A DNA stretch of 64,000 nt from Blastocatellia bacterium (lineage in GTDB: Bacteria > Acidobacteriota > Blastocatellia > Chloracidobacteriales > JADJPF01): positions 310,001-374,000 of the forward strand of contig JADJPF010000004.1 of the NCBI GenBank assembly GCA_016713405.1. Direction: 5' to 3'. The first letter of the stretch is position 1. Each line of letters starts with the position of its first letter. The position numbers and the translations under genes were made by a program. Under the pieces are notes generated by a model. That model made no database searches. It was given only the letters and a program-made list of their open reading frames with translations, and was not told the origin of the DNA. Shown one piece after another: positions 34,826 to 43,257 of the stretch.

Positions 34826-36934
34826 GTGCAGCGGGAAAGGGATTTTCCTGGTCTTTCTGAAGACTTAAAACAGATGCTAACGGCTTATTCTGAAGGTGTA
34901 AATGCTTATATAACTGCTCATCAAGATAGATTACCGTTTGAATTTAAGATGCTTAGGTACAAACCTGAGCCTTGGCAACCTGTTGATAGCTTGGCAATAG
35001 GAAAATTGATGGCACTATCGCTTACAGGGACTTGGAAATTTGATTTAATGCGTGCAGAGTTAAAAGAAAAATTAGATGAAAAAGTCTATAAAATGCTTTT
35101 TGATGATAGTAGCGACTTTAGCCAACCGATCTTTGACTTGCCTGCAAAAATAGAAGAAAAGCCACAAGAAAATCTAGAAAAGCCAAAAAAAATACAAGCA
35201 CAAACAGCTAAAAATAGTTATCCAAAAATAGAAACAGAAATTTTTGCTGCTACTAAAAGAACAGATAATGCTTTGTCAGACTTAGTTTTAAGCAGCAATG
35301 AAGCAATGATTGGTAGTAATAACTGGGTAATATCAGGAAAACTTACTGATACTGGTAAACCCTTGCTAGCTAATGATCCTCATCAAGGCTTATCTTTACC
35401 AGCGATTTGGTATCAAATAAATTTACGTGCTACAGATGGCAGTTATTATGCTGCTGGCGTTTCTGTAATTGGCGCGCCTGGTGTAGTGATTGGTCATAAT
35501 GACCATATTGCTTGGGGCGCAACAAATGTAATGGCTGACGTGCAAGATGTTTATATAGAAGAATTTGACCCAACTAACCCTACTCGTTATCGTATTGGCG
35601 AAGAATGGAAAGAAGCAGAAATAATTAAAGAACAAATTCAGGTTAGAGAATCGCTTGCAAGCTCTAAAACAAAAACTATTGAGCATGAAATAGTTATCAC
35701 TCGTCACGGCCCCATTGTTGCAAGTTCTAAAGGTCAAAAAATCGCTCTTTGTTGGACTGGTCGAGATGCTCCATCAGAATTTCCTGTCACCTATAAATTA
35801 AATCAAGCAAAAAATTGGCAAGAATTTTGTGATGCTTTGCGCGGTGGAGCAATGCCGATAATTAATTATGTTTATGCTGATAAGGAAGGAAATATTGGCT
35901 ATTATGCTGCCGGTCGTATCCCAATACGCGCAAATGGCAAAGGAGATTTGCCTTTTGATGGTCGGACAAATGAAGGGGAATGGACAGGTTATATTCCTTT
36001 TGAAGAAATGCCACATCTTTATAACCCTGAAAATGGCTATATTGCTACAGCAAATCAACGGTTAGTAGGAGAAAAATATCCTTATCGTATGACTAGCGAT
36101 TGGGCCCCGCCTTATCGCGCACACCGAATTTACAAATTATTAGCTGAGAAAAAACAATTTACTTTTGCTGATATGCACAAATTACATGGGGATGTTTATG
36201 CAATACCAACTAAATTTTTTGCTGATCAAGTGGTAAAACGTGCAGCAGAGCATAAAAATGACCCAATTTGGCAACAAATGGAAAAAGACTTAAATAATTG
36301 GGATGGTAATTTAGCTATTAATAGCCGTTCTGCTGCAATTGCTGTAACAATGCGAAATGCTTTTACAGAAGACTTTTTTACTTCTTGGTTAGGAGATTTA
36401 CGGCCAACTTATAATTGGTATTTACGCTCTAGTGTAATTGATCATGTGATTGCTAATTGGTCGGCTGACTTTTTACCTACAAAATATAAAGATTTTGACA
36501 CAATGATAGTAAATGCTTATCAAGCAGCAAATAAGACTTTAACGGAAAAACTTGGGTCTGATAGTGCAAAATGGACTTATGGAGGGATAAATAAATTTTC
36601 TTTTAACCACCCATTAGCAAAAATTTCTGTATTAAAAACTATTTTTAATTCATCAGATGTTATTGTGGGAGGTTCAGCACATACAATTAATTGTAATGAT
36701 ACAAATGCGGATCGTATTTGGGGGCCTTCTATGCGAATGGTAATTTCTTTAGATGACTGGGATTTAACAACTTTGGCTGTTACACCTGGTGCATCCGGTC
36801 AGCTAGGCAGCCCTCATTATTTAGATCAAATAGATGATTGGGCAAGCCTACAACCACATGGATTTCCATTTAGCGAAAAAAACGTAGAAAAATTTTCAGT
36901 AGCTAAACTAACCTTAGTTGCTCAGAAAAACTAA
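34826..36934 (+). CDS. penicillin acylase family (S45 Ntn-hydrolase), main part
   Basis: This 702-residue part contains the self-cleavage site and nucleophile Ser at about residue 164 in GSNNWVISG, followed by LLANDPHQGLSLPAIWYQ and GHNDHIAWGATN of the Ntn fold. Near the end come GGSAHTIN and GASGQLGSPHY, typical of the family. These periplasmic hydrolases cleave amides such as acyl-homoserine lactones or beta-lactam side chains; which one applies here cannot be read from the sequence. The GTG start at 34826 is an artefact of the two one-base lesions upstream. It lies between two Uma2 genes. Confidence 0.9.
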   Translation: MQRERDFPGLSEDLKQMLTAYSEGVNAYITAHQDRLPFEFKMLRYKPEPWQPVDSLAIGKLMALSLTGTWKFDLMRAELKEKLDEKVYKMLFDDSSDFSQPIFDLPAKIEEKPQENLEKPKKIQAQTAKNSYPKIETEIFAATKRTDNALSDLVLSSNEAMIGSNNWVISGKLTDTGKPLLANDPHQGLSLPAIWYQINLRATDGSYYAAGVSVIGAPGVVIGHNDHIAWGATNVMADVQDVYIEEFDPTNPTRYRIGEEWKEAEIIKEQIQVRESLASSKTKTIEHEIVITRHGPIVASSKGQKIALCWTGRDAPSEFPVTYKLNQAKNWQEFCDALRGGAMPIINYVYADKEGNIGYYAAGRIPIRANGKGDLPFDGRTNEGEWTGYIPFEEMPHLYNPENGYIATANQRLVGEKYPYRMTSDWAPPYRAHRIYKLLAEKKQFTFADMHKLHGDVYAIPTKFFADQVVKRAAEHKNDPIWQQMEKDLNNWDGNLAINSRSAAIAVTMRNAFTEDFFTSWLGDLRPTYNWYLRSSVIDHVIANWSADFLPTKYKDFDTMIVNAYQAANKTLTEKLGSDSAKWTYGGINKFSFNHPLAKISVLKTIFNSSDVIVGGSAHTINCNDTNADRIWGPSMRMVISLDDWDLTTLAVTPGASGQLGSPHYLDQIDDWASLQPHGFPFSEKNVEKFSVAKLTLVAQKN

Positions 36935-36976
36935 TTGGCAATAACACTACAAATATAATGCTGTAGAGGTAAGGAA

Positions 36977-37351
36977 ATGTTAAAAAAATCTAGCTTAATA
37001 ATAATTATTGTGTTGCTAATACTTTCTATAACAATACTAATCAAACCAACAATAGCAGATGAGAATAAAACCGTTGTAATAAACTTTGCTGAATGCAAAC
37101 CTGACACAAAAGTAATATATGTTGCTTTTGGATCAACTACTTATGAAGTAGTCTCTAAACAAAAAAATAATTGCTTAATGAATTATGGTGGAGAAGTAGA
37201 AAATCCTAACTGGGATGGATTTTTAAATATGTCTTGCTCAATTCCTGTTAAGCTTGGAAAGCAAGAATTTAAGGTGACAGACGCAGGAGTTGATTTTTCA
37301 CCTATAGCTAAATATTGCAAGAAAGATCAAAAGACAACAAGAAATAGCTAG
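36977..37351 (+). CDS. small secreted protein, unknown function
   Basis: The 124 residues have a long hydrophobic signal peptide (about 6-27) ending near IADE. The mature region has four cysteines (AECKPD, NNCLMN, MSCSIP, KYCKKD) that could form two disulfides. It lies 42 bases after the acylase on the same strand and has an AAGG ribosome-binding site, so it is probably co-transcribed. No family is recognised. Confidence 0.6.
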   Translation: MLKKSSLIIIIVLLILSITILIKPTIADENKTVVINFAECKPDTKVIYVAFGSTTYEVVSKQKNNCLMNYGGEVENPNWDGFLNMSCSIPVKLGKQEFKVTDAGVDFSPIAKYCKKDQKTTRNS

Positions 37352-37371
37352 CCAATGGATGCTAGCTATTT
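37342..37371. terminator. terminator overlapping the end of the secreted-protein gene
   Basis: An 11-bp perfect stem, AAATAGCTAGC (37342-37352) with GCTAGCTATTT (37361-37371), encloses an 8-base loop. It overlaps the stop codon of the upstream gene and separates it from the convergent Uma2 gene. The T-run after it is short. Confidence 0.6.
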
Positions 37372-37395
37372 TACCTACAATTTTGTTTTTTAAGC

Positions 37396-38232
37396 CTACA
37401 AACTATTTGGATCAATTCCCATAACTTTTAACTTTTCATTTAGAGCAGCTAACTTTTCTTCTAAAGCTTCTTTTTCAGTGCGTTCAGTTTCCTTTTCAGC
37501 ACGTTCACGTTCTTTTTCAAGAACTTCTTTTTCTAAAGGTGTAGGGATTAAATTACCTTGATGGTCAAACCAACGAAGCCAAGTTTCATTAATGTTTTGA
37601 TAGCTGCCTTGCCATAAGCCCAAGTAAACGCTAACACTTGGCAAAAAGAAACGTCCGTCTTTGTCTGGTAGAAAGGAAATATAGCTATCACCCTCTAAAC
37701 GAAAGGCTCGGATTTGTTGAGATAAGTGGTCATAAGTAAAATAAAATGGAACTCTTAAGATTGTTTGATAGACTTCCCATTTACTAAGGGGATCATTATC
37801 ACTAACCCGTTTTTTAACTTTTTGTCCAAGGTCTTCTTTTTCTGTACTAGGGGAAAGTAGCTCAACTACAATCAAAGGATTTGCTCTTTCTTGCCAAACC
37901 AAATAGCTTAACCTTAGAGTCTGATTGTCATAAAGTCTTGGTACGCCTACACAAGCAAACCAATCAGGCCGCTTATACCAGTTTGTGGTGACATCATAAT
38001 ATAAGTTTATATCTGTACCAATAAATACTTCATCTATAGAGTATTCTTGGGTTTGAAAAGTTTCTCTAAGAAGCTGAGATTGAAAAATATGAAATTCGTC
38101 TGGCAATCCGCTTTCTCCTATTTCTTCACTTGGTAAATCATACATTGTTGGTAAAGTTTCCCTTGGCGAGCGCGGAGGGTCTTCTTGAGGAGGCATTTTT
38201 CTTTTAAAATTTTCTACTTTAACTTGACTCAT
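37396..38232 (-). CDS. Uma2-family protein with coiled-coil tail (second copy)
   Basis: This 278-residue protein has the Uma2 core: YKRPDWFACVG, PLIVVELLSPSTEKED, WEVYQTILRVPFYFTY and LGLWQG. A Glu/Lys-rich coiled coil follows and ends in KLKVMGIDPNSL, the same terminal design as the Uma2 protein at 33539-34366. The cores are otherwise quite different, so this is not a recent duplicate. A nuclease role is suggested by the fold but unproven. It converges on the acylase operon. Confidence 0.82.
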   Translation of the reverse strand: MSQVKVENFKRKMPPQEDPPRSPRETLPTMYDLPSEEIGESGLPDEFHIFQSQLLRETFQTQEYSIDEVFIGTDINLYYDVTTNWYKRPDWFACVGVPRLYDNQTLRLSYLVWQERANPLIVVELLSPSTEKEDLGQKVKKRVSDNDPLSKWEVYQTILRVPFYFTYDHLSQQIRAFRLEGDSYISFLPDKDGRFFLPSVSVYLGLWQGSYQNINETWLRWFDHQGNLIPTPLEKEVLEKERERAEKETERTEKEALEEKLAALNEKLKVMGIDPNSL

Positions 38233-38419
38233 AATTATTAATATATAAGAAAGATAGCTTAATCATACTAAAAGAAATTGTTCTTAATTCGCCTGTAATT
38301 ATAACTCTTAGGAAAAGCTTTGGCTATATTTACAAATCTGTTACACTGTCCTTAAAACCGCCATTTAAAAACTTTCTTATCTAAAATATTAAGCATAATT
38401 ATTTAGGAGGAAAATAAAG

Positions 38420-40732
38420 ATGTCTAATCTTGAGGGTAAACCCGAGTTTCACCCTTATGTTAGTGCAGACAAAGTAATACCAGAAATGACTGCAAAAGCC
38501 CTAATTTTAGGGACGCTTTTAGGTATTATTTTTGGAGCATCCTCTGTGTATCTAGCTCTTAAAGTTGGACTTACGGTTAGTGCTTCAATTCCTGTTGCTG
38601 TACTTTCAATAACACTATTTCGTTATACATTAAAATCTACCATTTTAGAAAATAATATTGTTCAAACCACAGGTTCAGCCGGTGAATCAATTGCCGCAGG
38701 TGTGGCTTTTACCATGCCAGCCTTACTTATTTTAGGTTATGACTTACCAGTTTGGCATGTCTCAACTATTGCTTTAGCAGGTGGAATACTAGGTATTCTA
38801 ATGATGATTCCGTTGCGCCGAGCTTTGATTGTAAAAGAGCATGGCAACTTAATTTATCCAGAAGGCACAGCTTGTGCAGAAGTGTTAATAGTTGGTGAAC
38901 GCGGCGGTATACAAGCCAAAACAATTTTTGCTGGTTTAGGAATGGGTGTTCTTTATAAGTTTTTTAACTCAGGATTTCACTTGTGGAATGAATACCCTAA
39001 ATATGTTTTACCTTTTTATAGAGGCAAAACAGAAAGTACCCGCCAAATAGCTGAAGTTTCTGCTGAAATCTCTCCTGAATTATTAGGGGTTGGTTATATC
39101 ATTGGGCCAAAAGTTGGCTCAATTATGCTAGCTGGGGCAGCACTTTCTTACTTAGTATTTATTCCTATGATCAAGCTTTTTGGGGATGCTCTAATTGCTC
39201 CAATGTATCCAGAAACTACCTTATTAATTAAGGATATGACACCAGATGATGTTCATAAAAACTATATTTACTATATTGGTGTTGGTTCAGTAGCAGCAGG
39301 CGGAATTATCAGTTTACTCCAAGCTATGCCAACCATCATTGGGGCTTTTCGCTCTAGCATTAAAGACTTAAAAGGTATGGTAGGTGAAAAAGCGTCCTCT
39401 GTACTACGTACTGAACGGGATATGCCAATCACAGTTGTAGTAGTTGGCTCAATTATTTTAGTGCTAGCTATTTGGTTAATTCCTCAACTGCAAATGACTT
39501 TGGCTGGTGCTTTAATGGTAGTAATTTTTGGGTTCTTTTTTGCTACCGTATCATCTCGTATTACTGGGGAAATAGGCTCTTCATCAAATCCGATTTCTGG
39601 AATGACTGTAGCAACTTTGCTAATGACTTGTTTAATTTTTGTACTACGTGAGCAAACCGGCCCAGAAATGAGAGCAATTGCTTTATCTGTAGGTGCAATA
39701 GTTTGTATTTGTGCTTCTAATGCTGGTACGACTTCCCAAGACCTAAAAACAGGGTTTCTTGTAGGTGGTACACCACGAAATATGCAAATCGCTATTATGG
39801 TTGGGACGGTTACATCTGGCTTAGTTGTAGGTCTAACTTTAACTAGCATAAACAATGCTTATAAAACCATTGTTCCTGTATATTTACCAAATTACACTGC
39901 ACAACAACTTGGCACTGATACAGAAACTGCACCAAACGGGCAAAATCTTAAAGTTCATCGTTTGTCAGTAGAGACTAATGGAGTACCTCCAGGAAAATAC
40001 TTGGCTAATGATCAAGGTCAATTGATGTTCAAAGTTGATCCTGGTGTTGGTGGCAAAGAAAATAACATTTATGAGCAAAAATCATTTCCTAATGTTAAAG
40101 TTGCGCCTTCAGAAACAATTGCCCGTGGTACTGATGGAGAACTTTATAGGCTATACCGACAAACCCAAGAAGATGGTGTTTTACCTGTAGGTAACTACTT
40201 AGTAACAAACGATGGGGAAATTAAGTTTGCAAGTAAAGGTGTACAAAAAATGCCTGCCCCAAAACCCCAAATTATGGCATTAATTACGGATGGAATTTTA
40301 ACGGGTAAATTACCTTGGGGTCTTGTACTGCTTGGCGTTTTTACTTCCATAGTTTTGGAATTGTCAGGAGTTTCTGCATTACCTTTTGCAGTTGGGCTTT
40401 ATTTGCCTTTTGCATCCTCAGCACCAATTTTTATTGGTGGTATGGTTCGATATTTTGTAGATCGTAGAACTAGCCCTACCTCTGAAGCAGAATCAGAAAG
40501 CTCTGGAGGCGTATTATTTAGCTCTGGTTTGATTGCAGGGGGTTCAATTTGTGGTCTACTTTTGGCTGGTCTAACAGCCTTTAAGTATAATGAAAAGCTA
40601 GATTTAAGTTCTTACTTAGGTTCTTTAGCTAATCCAGATACATTACTTAATAACCTAATTGCAATAAGTGTCTTTTTATCTTTGGCCGCGCTTTTAGCCT
40701 ACATTGGTATTAATAGCGGTAAAAAGACTTGA
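38420..40732 (+). CDS. OPT-family oligopeptide transporter
   Basis: This 770-residue inner-membrane transporter has about 14-16 helices and the family sequences FGASSVYLALKVGLTVSASIP, IIYPEG-type (LIYPEGTACAEVL), ITGEIGSSSNPISGMT and the C-terminal PFAVGLYLPF. It is predicted to import peptides with protons. A hydrophilic insert of about 130 residues (roughly 480-615) interrupts the helices and contains two similar GxxPxGxYLxNDGxI units. An AGGAGGA site lies about eight bases before the ATG. It is monocistronic, with a terminator at 40764-40796. Confidence 0.92.
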   Translation: MSNLEGKPEFHPYVSADKVIPEMTAKALILGTLLGIIFGASSVYLALKVGLTVSASIPVAVLSITLFRYTLKSTILENNIVQTTGSAGESIAAGVAFTMPALLILGYDLPVWHVSTIALAGGILGILMMIPLRRALIVKEHGNLIYPEGTACAEVLIVGERGGIQAKTIFAGLGMGVLYKFFNSGFHLWNEYPKYVLPFYRGKTESTRQIAEVSAEISPELLGVGYIIGPKVGSIMLAGAALSYLVFIPMIKLFGDALIAPMYPETTLLIKDMTPDDVHKNYIYYIGVGSVAAGGIISLLQAMPTIIGAFRSSIKDLKGMVGEKASSVLRTERDMPITVVVVGSIILVLAIWLIPQLQMTLAGALMVVIFGFFFATVSSRITGEIGSSSNPISGMTVATLLMTCLIFVLREQTGPEMRAIALSVGAIVCICASNAGTTSQDLKTGFLVGGTPRNMQIAIMVGTVTSGLVVGLTLTSINNAYKTIVPVYLPNYTAQQLGTDTETAPNGQNLKVHRLSVETNGVPPGKYLANDQGQLMFKVDPGVGGKENNIYEQKSFPNVKVAPSETIARGTDGELYRLYRQTQEDGVLPVGNYLVTNDGEIKFASKGVQKMPAPKPQIMALITDGILTGKLPWGLVLLGVFTSIVLELSGVSALPFAVGLYLPFASSAPIFIGGMVRYFVDRRTSPTSEAESESSGGVLFSSGLIAGGSICGLLLAGLTAFKYNEKLDLSSYLGSLANPDTLLNNLIAISVFLSLAALLAYIGINSGKKT

Positions 40733-40763
40733 GATAATTAAAACTTAGAGAATTTCATAAAAT

Positions 40764-40796
40764 AAAAAGCTCAAAGATCCTGTCTTTGAGCTTTTT
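40764..40796. terminator. bidirectional intrinsic terminator
   Basis: A 14-bp perfect stem, AAAAAGCTCAAAGA (40764-40777) with TCTTTGAGCTTTTT (40783-40796), has a 5-base loop and T-runs on both strands. It lies between the convergent OPT and FHA genes. Confidence 0.85.
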
Positions 40797-40815
40797 GGTT
40801 TTACAGAAAATTTAT

Positions 40816-42336
40816 TTATCTAGATAATAGTTCTACATCAATTGTTTTGCCTAAGCCAATTACATCACCTGGGTCAATAGGATATTCTAAATCTGGCTCT
40901 AATTTTTCACCATTTAAGAATGTGCCATTAGTTCTGCTAAGGTTAATAATTTTTAGCCCTGTTTGAGTAAAACGAAGTAAGGCATGTTCTTTAGAAACTC
41001 TTGGAGAATCTATCAAAACATGTGCTTTTGGGCCACGACCAATAACAAGTTCTACTAAATCAGGGTTGAGATTAAAATCTTCACCTTCATAGCCACGTTT
41101 GGGGCGTAAAACAAAGCGTAGGGCTGCAATAGGTTGTGCATAAGGCATTGGTAGATTAGGCATCAATGTTCCATCAGAGCCAAGTTCTGCTTTTATTTTG
41201 TTAGCTTCTGCTAAATCTCCTAAACGTTCATAACTAGTAGCTAGACGATGGACAAAGGATTTTCCTTCGGCTGAAGTACGGCCTGTAAGGACGATACCTT
41301 TATTACACCAATCAATTGCATCTTGGTATCTTTCAAGTGAGAATAGACAATCTATTAATAACAAACAGCAACGCACAGCTTCAGGGTCAGATTTTTTAGT
41401 AAATAATTTCCAAGCTTCTTCTAATTCTTCTACAGCCTCACCATAAAGGCCAACTTCTATATAAGAAATGGCTACATTCATTGGTAAATGTCCGTCAACT
41501 TCATACATTTGTGAATCATGTTGGATGGCTTCCATCAAGGATTCCCAGTTGTCTGCAAGCCCTGTATTTGTTGTAGTTGTGCTTTCTTGGGAATAAGTGG
41601 CAATATCATCAGAAGTTGGACGTTCACGCATTTCTTCTTGAAATGCTGCTTGATCAATTGGAGATGGTTGAGGTTTATTTTGGATAGCTTGAACTAGGGA
41701 GAGAGGGATATCTTTAACTGTTTTTAGCTCGCCAGGGTTATCAGAATCGCTTAATTTATCAAGCGTTGAAGGTTGCAAGGGTTTTGTAGCTAGTGGGTCA
41801 CTTGGAAAAGGTAGCTTTGGTTGTGGTTTAACTGGAGTAGGTTGAGAAGGTTTAGTAGAAAATATATCTTCAGGCTCTTCATAAACAGGTGAATCCATCA
41901 GCTTATTTGAAAGCATAGTTATATTCATAGCCTGCCCTGGATCAAGCTGTTGCTGGCCTAACTTACGTCTAACAATCAGGTTAGTAGGGTCAATATTAAG
42001 CACTCCTTTATAAACAGAAAGAGCTTTTTTGTTTTGACCAGACTTTTCATATTGCGTTGCTAAAAGTAATCTAGGCTCTGTTGCTGCTAAATTAAGCACA
42101 CTGGTTTTTTGTAACAGGTCTTCTACTTCACGGTCTTGTTTGCCTACTTGGATAGCTAATTTAGCTAACTGCAATGTATAGTTATAGTTATCAGGCCAAA
42201 GTTCTAAGGCACGCCGTAGCAATCTTTCTGCATTTCCTACTTCACCATTTTTAATCGCACTACGAGCTTGCATAAAGCAATCGGTTGCTTCCCGATGTTG
42301 TGGATTTTCTACATCATTATCAACATTTGATACCAT
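40816..42336 (-). CDS. TPR and FHA domain protein
   Basis: The 506 residues have N-terminal TPR-like helices (about 15-130: GEVGNAERLLRRALELWPDN, GQNKKALSVYKGVLNIDPTN). A Pro/Gln-rich linker and a second TPR block (about 255-385) follow, then a C-terminal FHA domain (about 425-505) with VIGRGPKAHVLIDSPRVSKEHALL, LSRTNGTFLNG and GDVIGLG. The conserved Arg, Ser-His and Asn residues for phosphothreonine binding are present. It is a probable reader of the Ser/Thr kinases of this genome, two of which lie in the window; the pairing is inference. Confidence 0.9.
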   Translation of the reverse strand: MVSNVDNDVENPQHREATDCFMQARSAIKNGEVGNAERLLRRALELWPDNYNYTLQLAKLAIQVGKQDREVEDLLQKTSVLNLAATEPRLLLATQYEKSGQNKKALSVYKGVLNIDPTNLIVRRKLGQQQLDPGQAMNITMLSNKLMDSPVYEEPEDIFSTKPSQPTPVKPQPKLPFPSDPLATKPLQPSTLDKLSDSDNPGELKTVKDIPLSLVQAIQNKPQPSPIDQAAFQEEMRERPTSDDIATYSQESTTTTNTGLADNWESLMEAIQHDSQMYEVDGHLPMNVAISYIEVGLYGEAVEELEEAWKLFTKKSDPEAVRCCLLLIDCLFSLERYQDAIDWCNKGIVLTGRTSAEGKSFVHRLATSYERLGDLAEANKIKAELGSDGTLMPNLPMPYAQPIAALRFVLRPKRGYEGEDFNLNPDLVELVIGRGPKAHVLIDSPRVSKEHALLRFTQTGLKIINLSRTNGTFLNGEKLEPDLEYPIDPGDVIGLGKTIDVELLSR

Positions 42337-42448
42337 AAGCTTATTCCTTGGGGGCTTAAAATTAGGCTGAGACGTGCTATTTTAGCAGCTTTTTAGCTTC
42401 TTAAACCATAGATTATTGAATCATCAAAAACTTTTTCCCAGAAAATAA

Positions 42449-42491
42449 TTTAGGGTGACAATTAGTTTTAACCTAGTATTGTCACCCTAAA
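42449..42491. terminator. terminator after the RRM gene
   Basis: A 14-bp stem, TTTAGGGTGACAAT (42449-42462) with ATTGTCACCCTAAA (42478-42491), is followed on the minus strand by AT-rich sequence. It lies 26 bases past the stop of the RNA-binding protein gene. Confidence 0.8.
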
Positions 42492-42516
42492 AACCTTTTT
42501 GCAGTTGTTTAGTTAA

Positions 42517-42876
42517 TTAGCGATTATAACCGCGACCACCACGATCACGATCACGGCCGCCGCCACCACCATAACCACCGCCGCGACTAGCTCCACGATC
42601 ACGACCACCGCCACCGCCACCACCACGATTATTTTCTTGGGGTTTGGCTTCATTTACTTTAATGGCACGACCATTAAGCATATGACCATTAAAGCGGGTA
42701 ATTGCTGCTTCACCTTCGCTACGATCAGCTAGTTCTACAAAAGCAAATCCTCTGGATTGTCCGGTTTCTCGATCTGTCATTAGTCGTGTTGATTGAACGT
42801 TGCCAACTTCAGAAAATAGACTGGTTAAGTCTGATTCAGTGGTTGAAAAGGGGAGATTGCCTACATACAATTTCAT
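42517..42876 (-). CDS. glycine-rich RRM RNA-binding protein
   Basis: The 119 residues form one RRM domain (1-80) with RNP2 LYVGNLPF and RNP1 RGFAFVEL. An Arg/Gly-rich tail follows (GGGGGGGRDRGASRGGG and similar). Proteins of this type in Cyanobacteria are cold-induced RNA chaperones, and a similar role is likely. A leader of several hundred bases without a gene precedes it, which could carry temperature or autoregulatory control. Confidence 0.92.
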   Translation of the reverse strand: MKLYVGNLPFSTTESDLTSLFSEVGNVQSTRLMTDRETGQSRGFAFVELADRSEGEAAITRFNGHMLNGRAIKVNEAKPQENNRGGGGGGGRDRGASRGGGYGGGGGRDRDRGGRGYNR

Positions 42877-43257
42877 AAAAATTAAATGCCTTTCTAAAAT
42901 TAATAAAAATGGATTTATTTAAGTAACTGACAAATTTCAGACTGAAAGACAGGTTTCCAGAAGAGAAGAATCTATCGTGTCAGCACAAGCAGCCCCAAAG
43001 TTAGCTTAAGTGTGGTTGGTCAGTAAGTTTACGTGAATAGATATGTCTTATCTATCAGATTCTAATAAACTTCTATCCAAAATTAAGATAGTGACTTTGA
43101 CCCACTTATGTTGGGGAGCATAGCATAAGTCTCTAGGGGTGTAAATCGATAAAATTTTTATAAATCGTTTTTTTTGATTGAAAGTTTGCTTTTGCCTAAA
43201 GAAAAACCAAGTAAACGTTTTACTTTGGTCTACTTGGTTTTCTTAAGTATTTTGCTG
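42877..43257. promoter_or_regulatory. gene-free region upstream of the RRM gene (possible long leader)
   Basis: These 381 bases contain no supported ORF. The part next to 43241 holds the terminator of the AKR operon. The rest (42877-43200) is the promoter and probable 5' leader of the RRM gene on the minus strand. Complementary bits such as CCCAACATAAGTGGG (minus strand, near 43105-43119) and GAAAGACAGGTTTC (near 42945) suggest local structure. Long structured leaders are known for cold-shock RNA chaperone genes; assignment here is inference. Confidence 0.35.
43203..43241. terminator. terminator of the DUF362/ferredoxin/AKR operon
   Basis: An 11-bp stem, AAAACCAAGTA (43203-43213) with TACTTGGTTTT (43231-43241), lies 17 bases past the aldo-keto reductase stop on the minus strand, with T/A-rich flanks on both sides. 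Confidence 0.75.

Noticed and set aside
42877..43257. Possible tRNA or small stable RNA
   Set aside because: No T-arm GTTCGA-type sequence, acceptor pairing or CCA end can be found on either strand.
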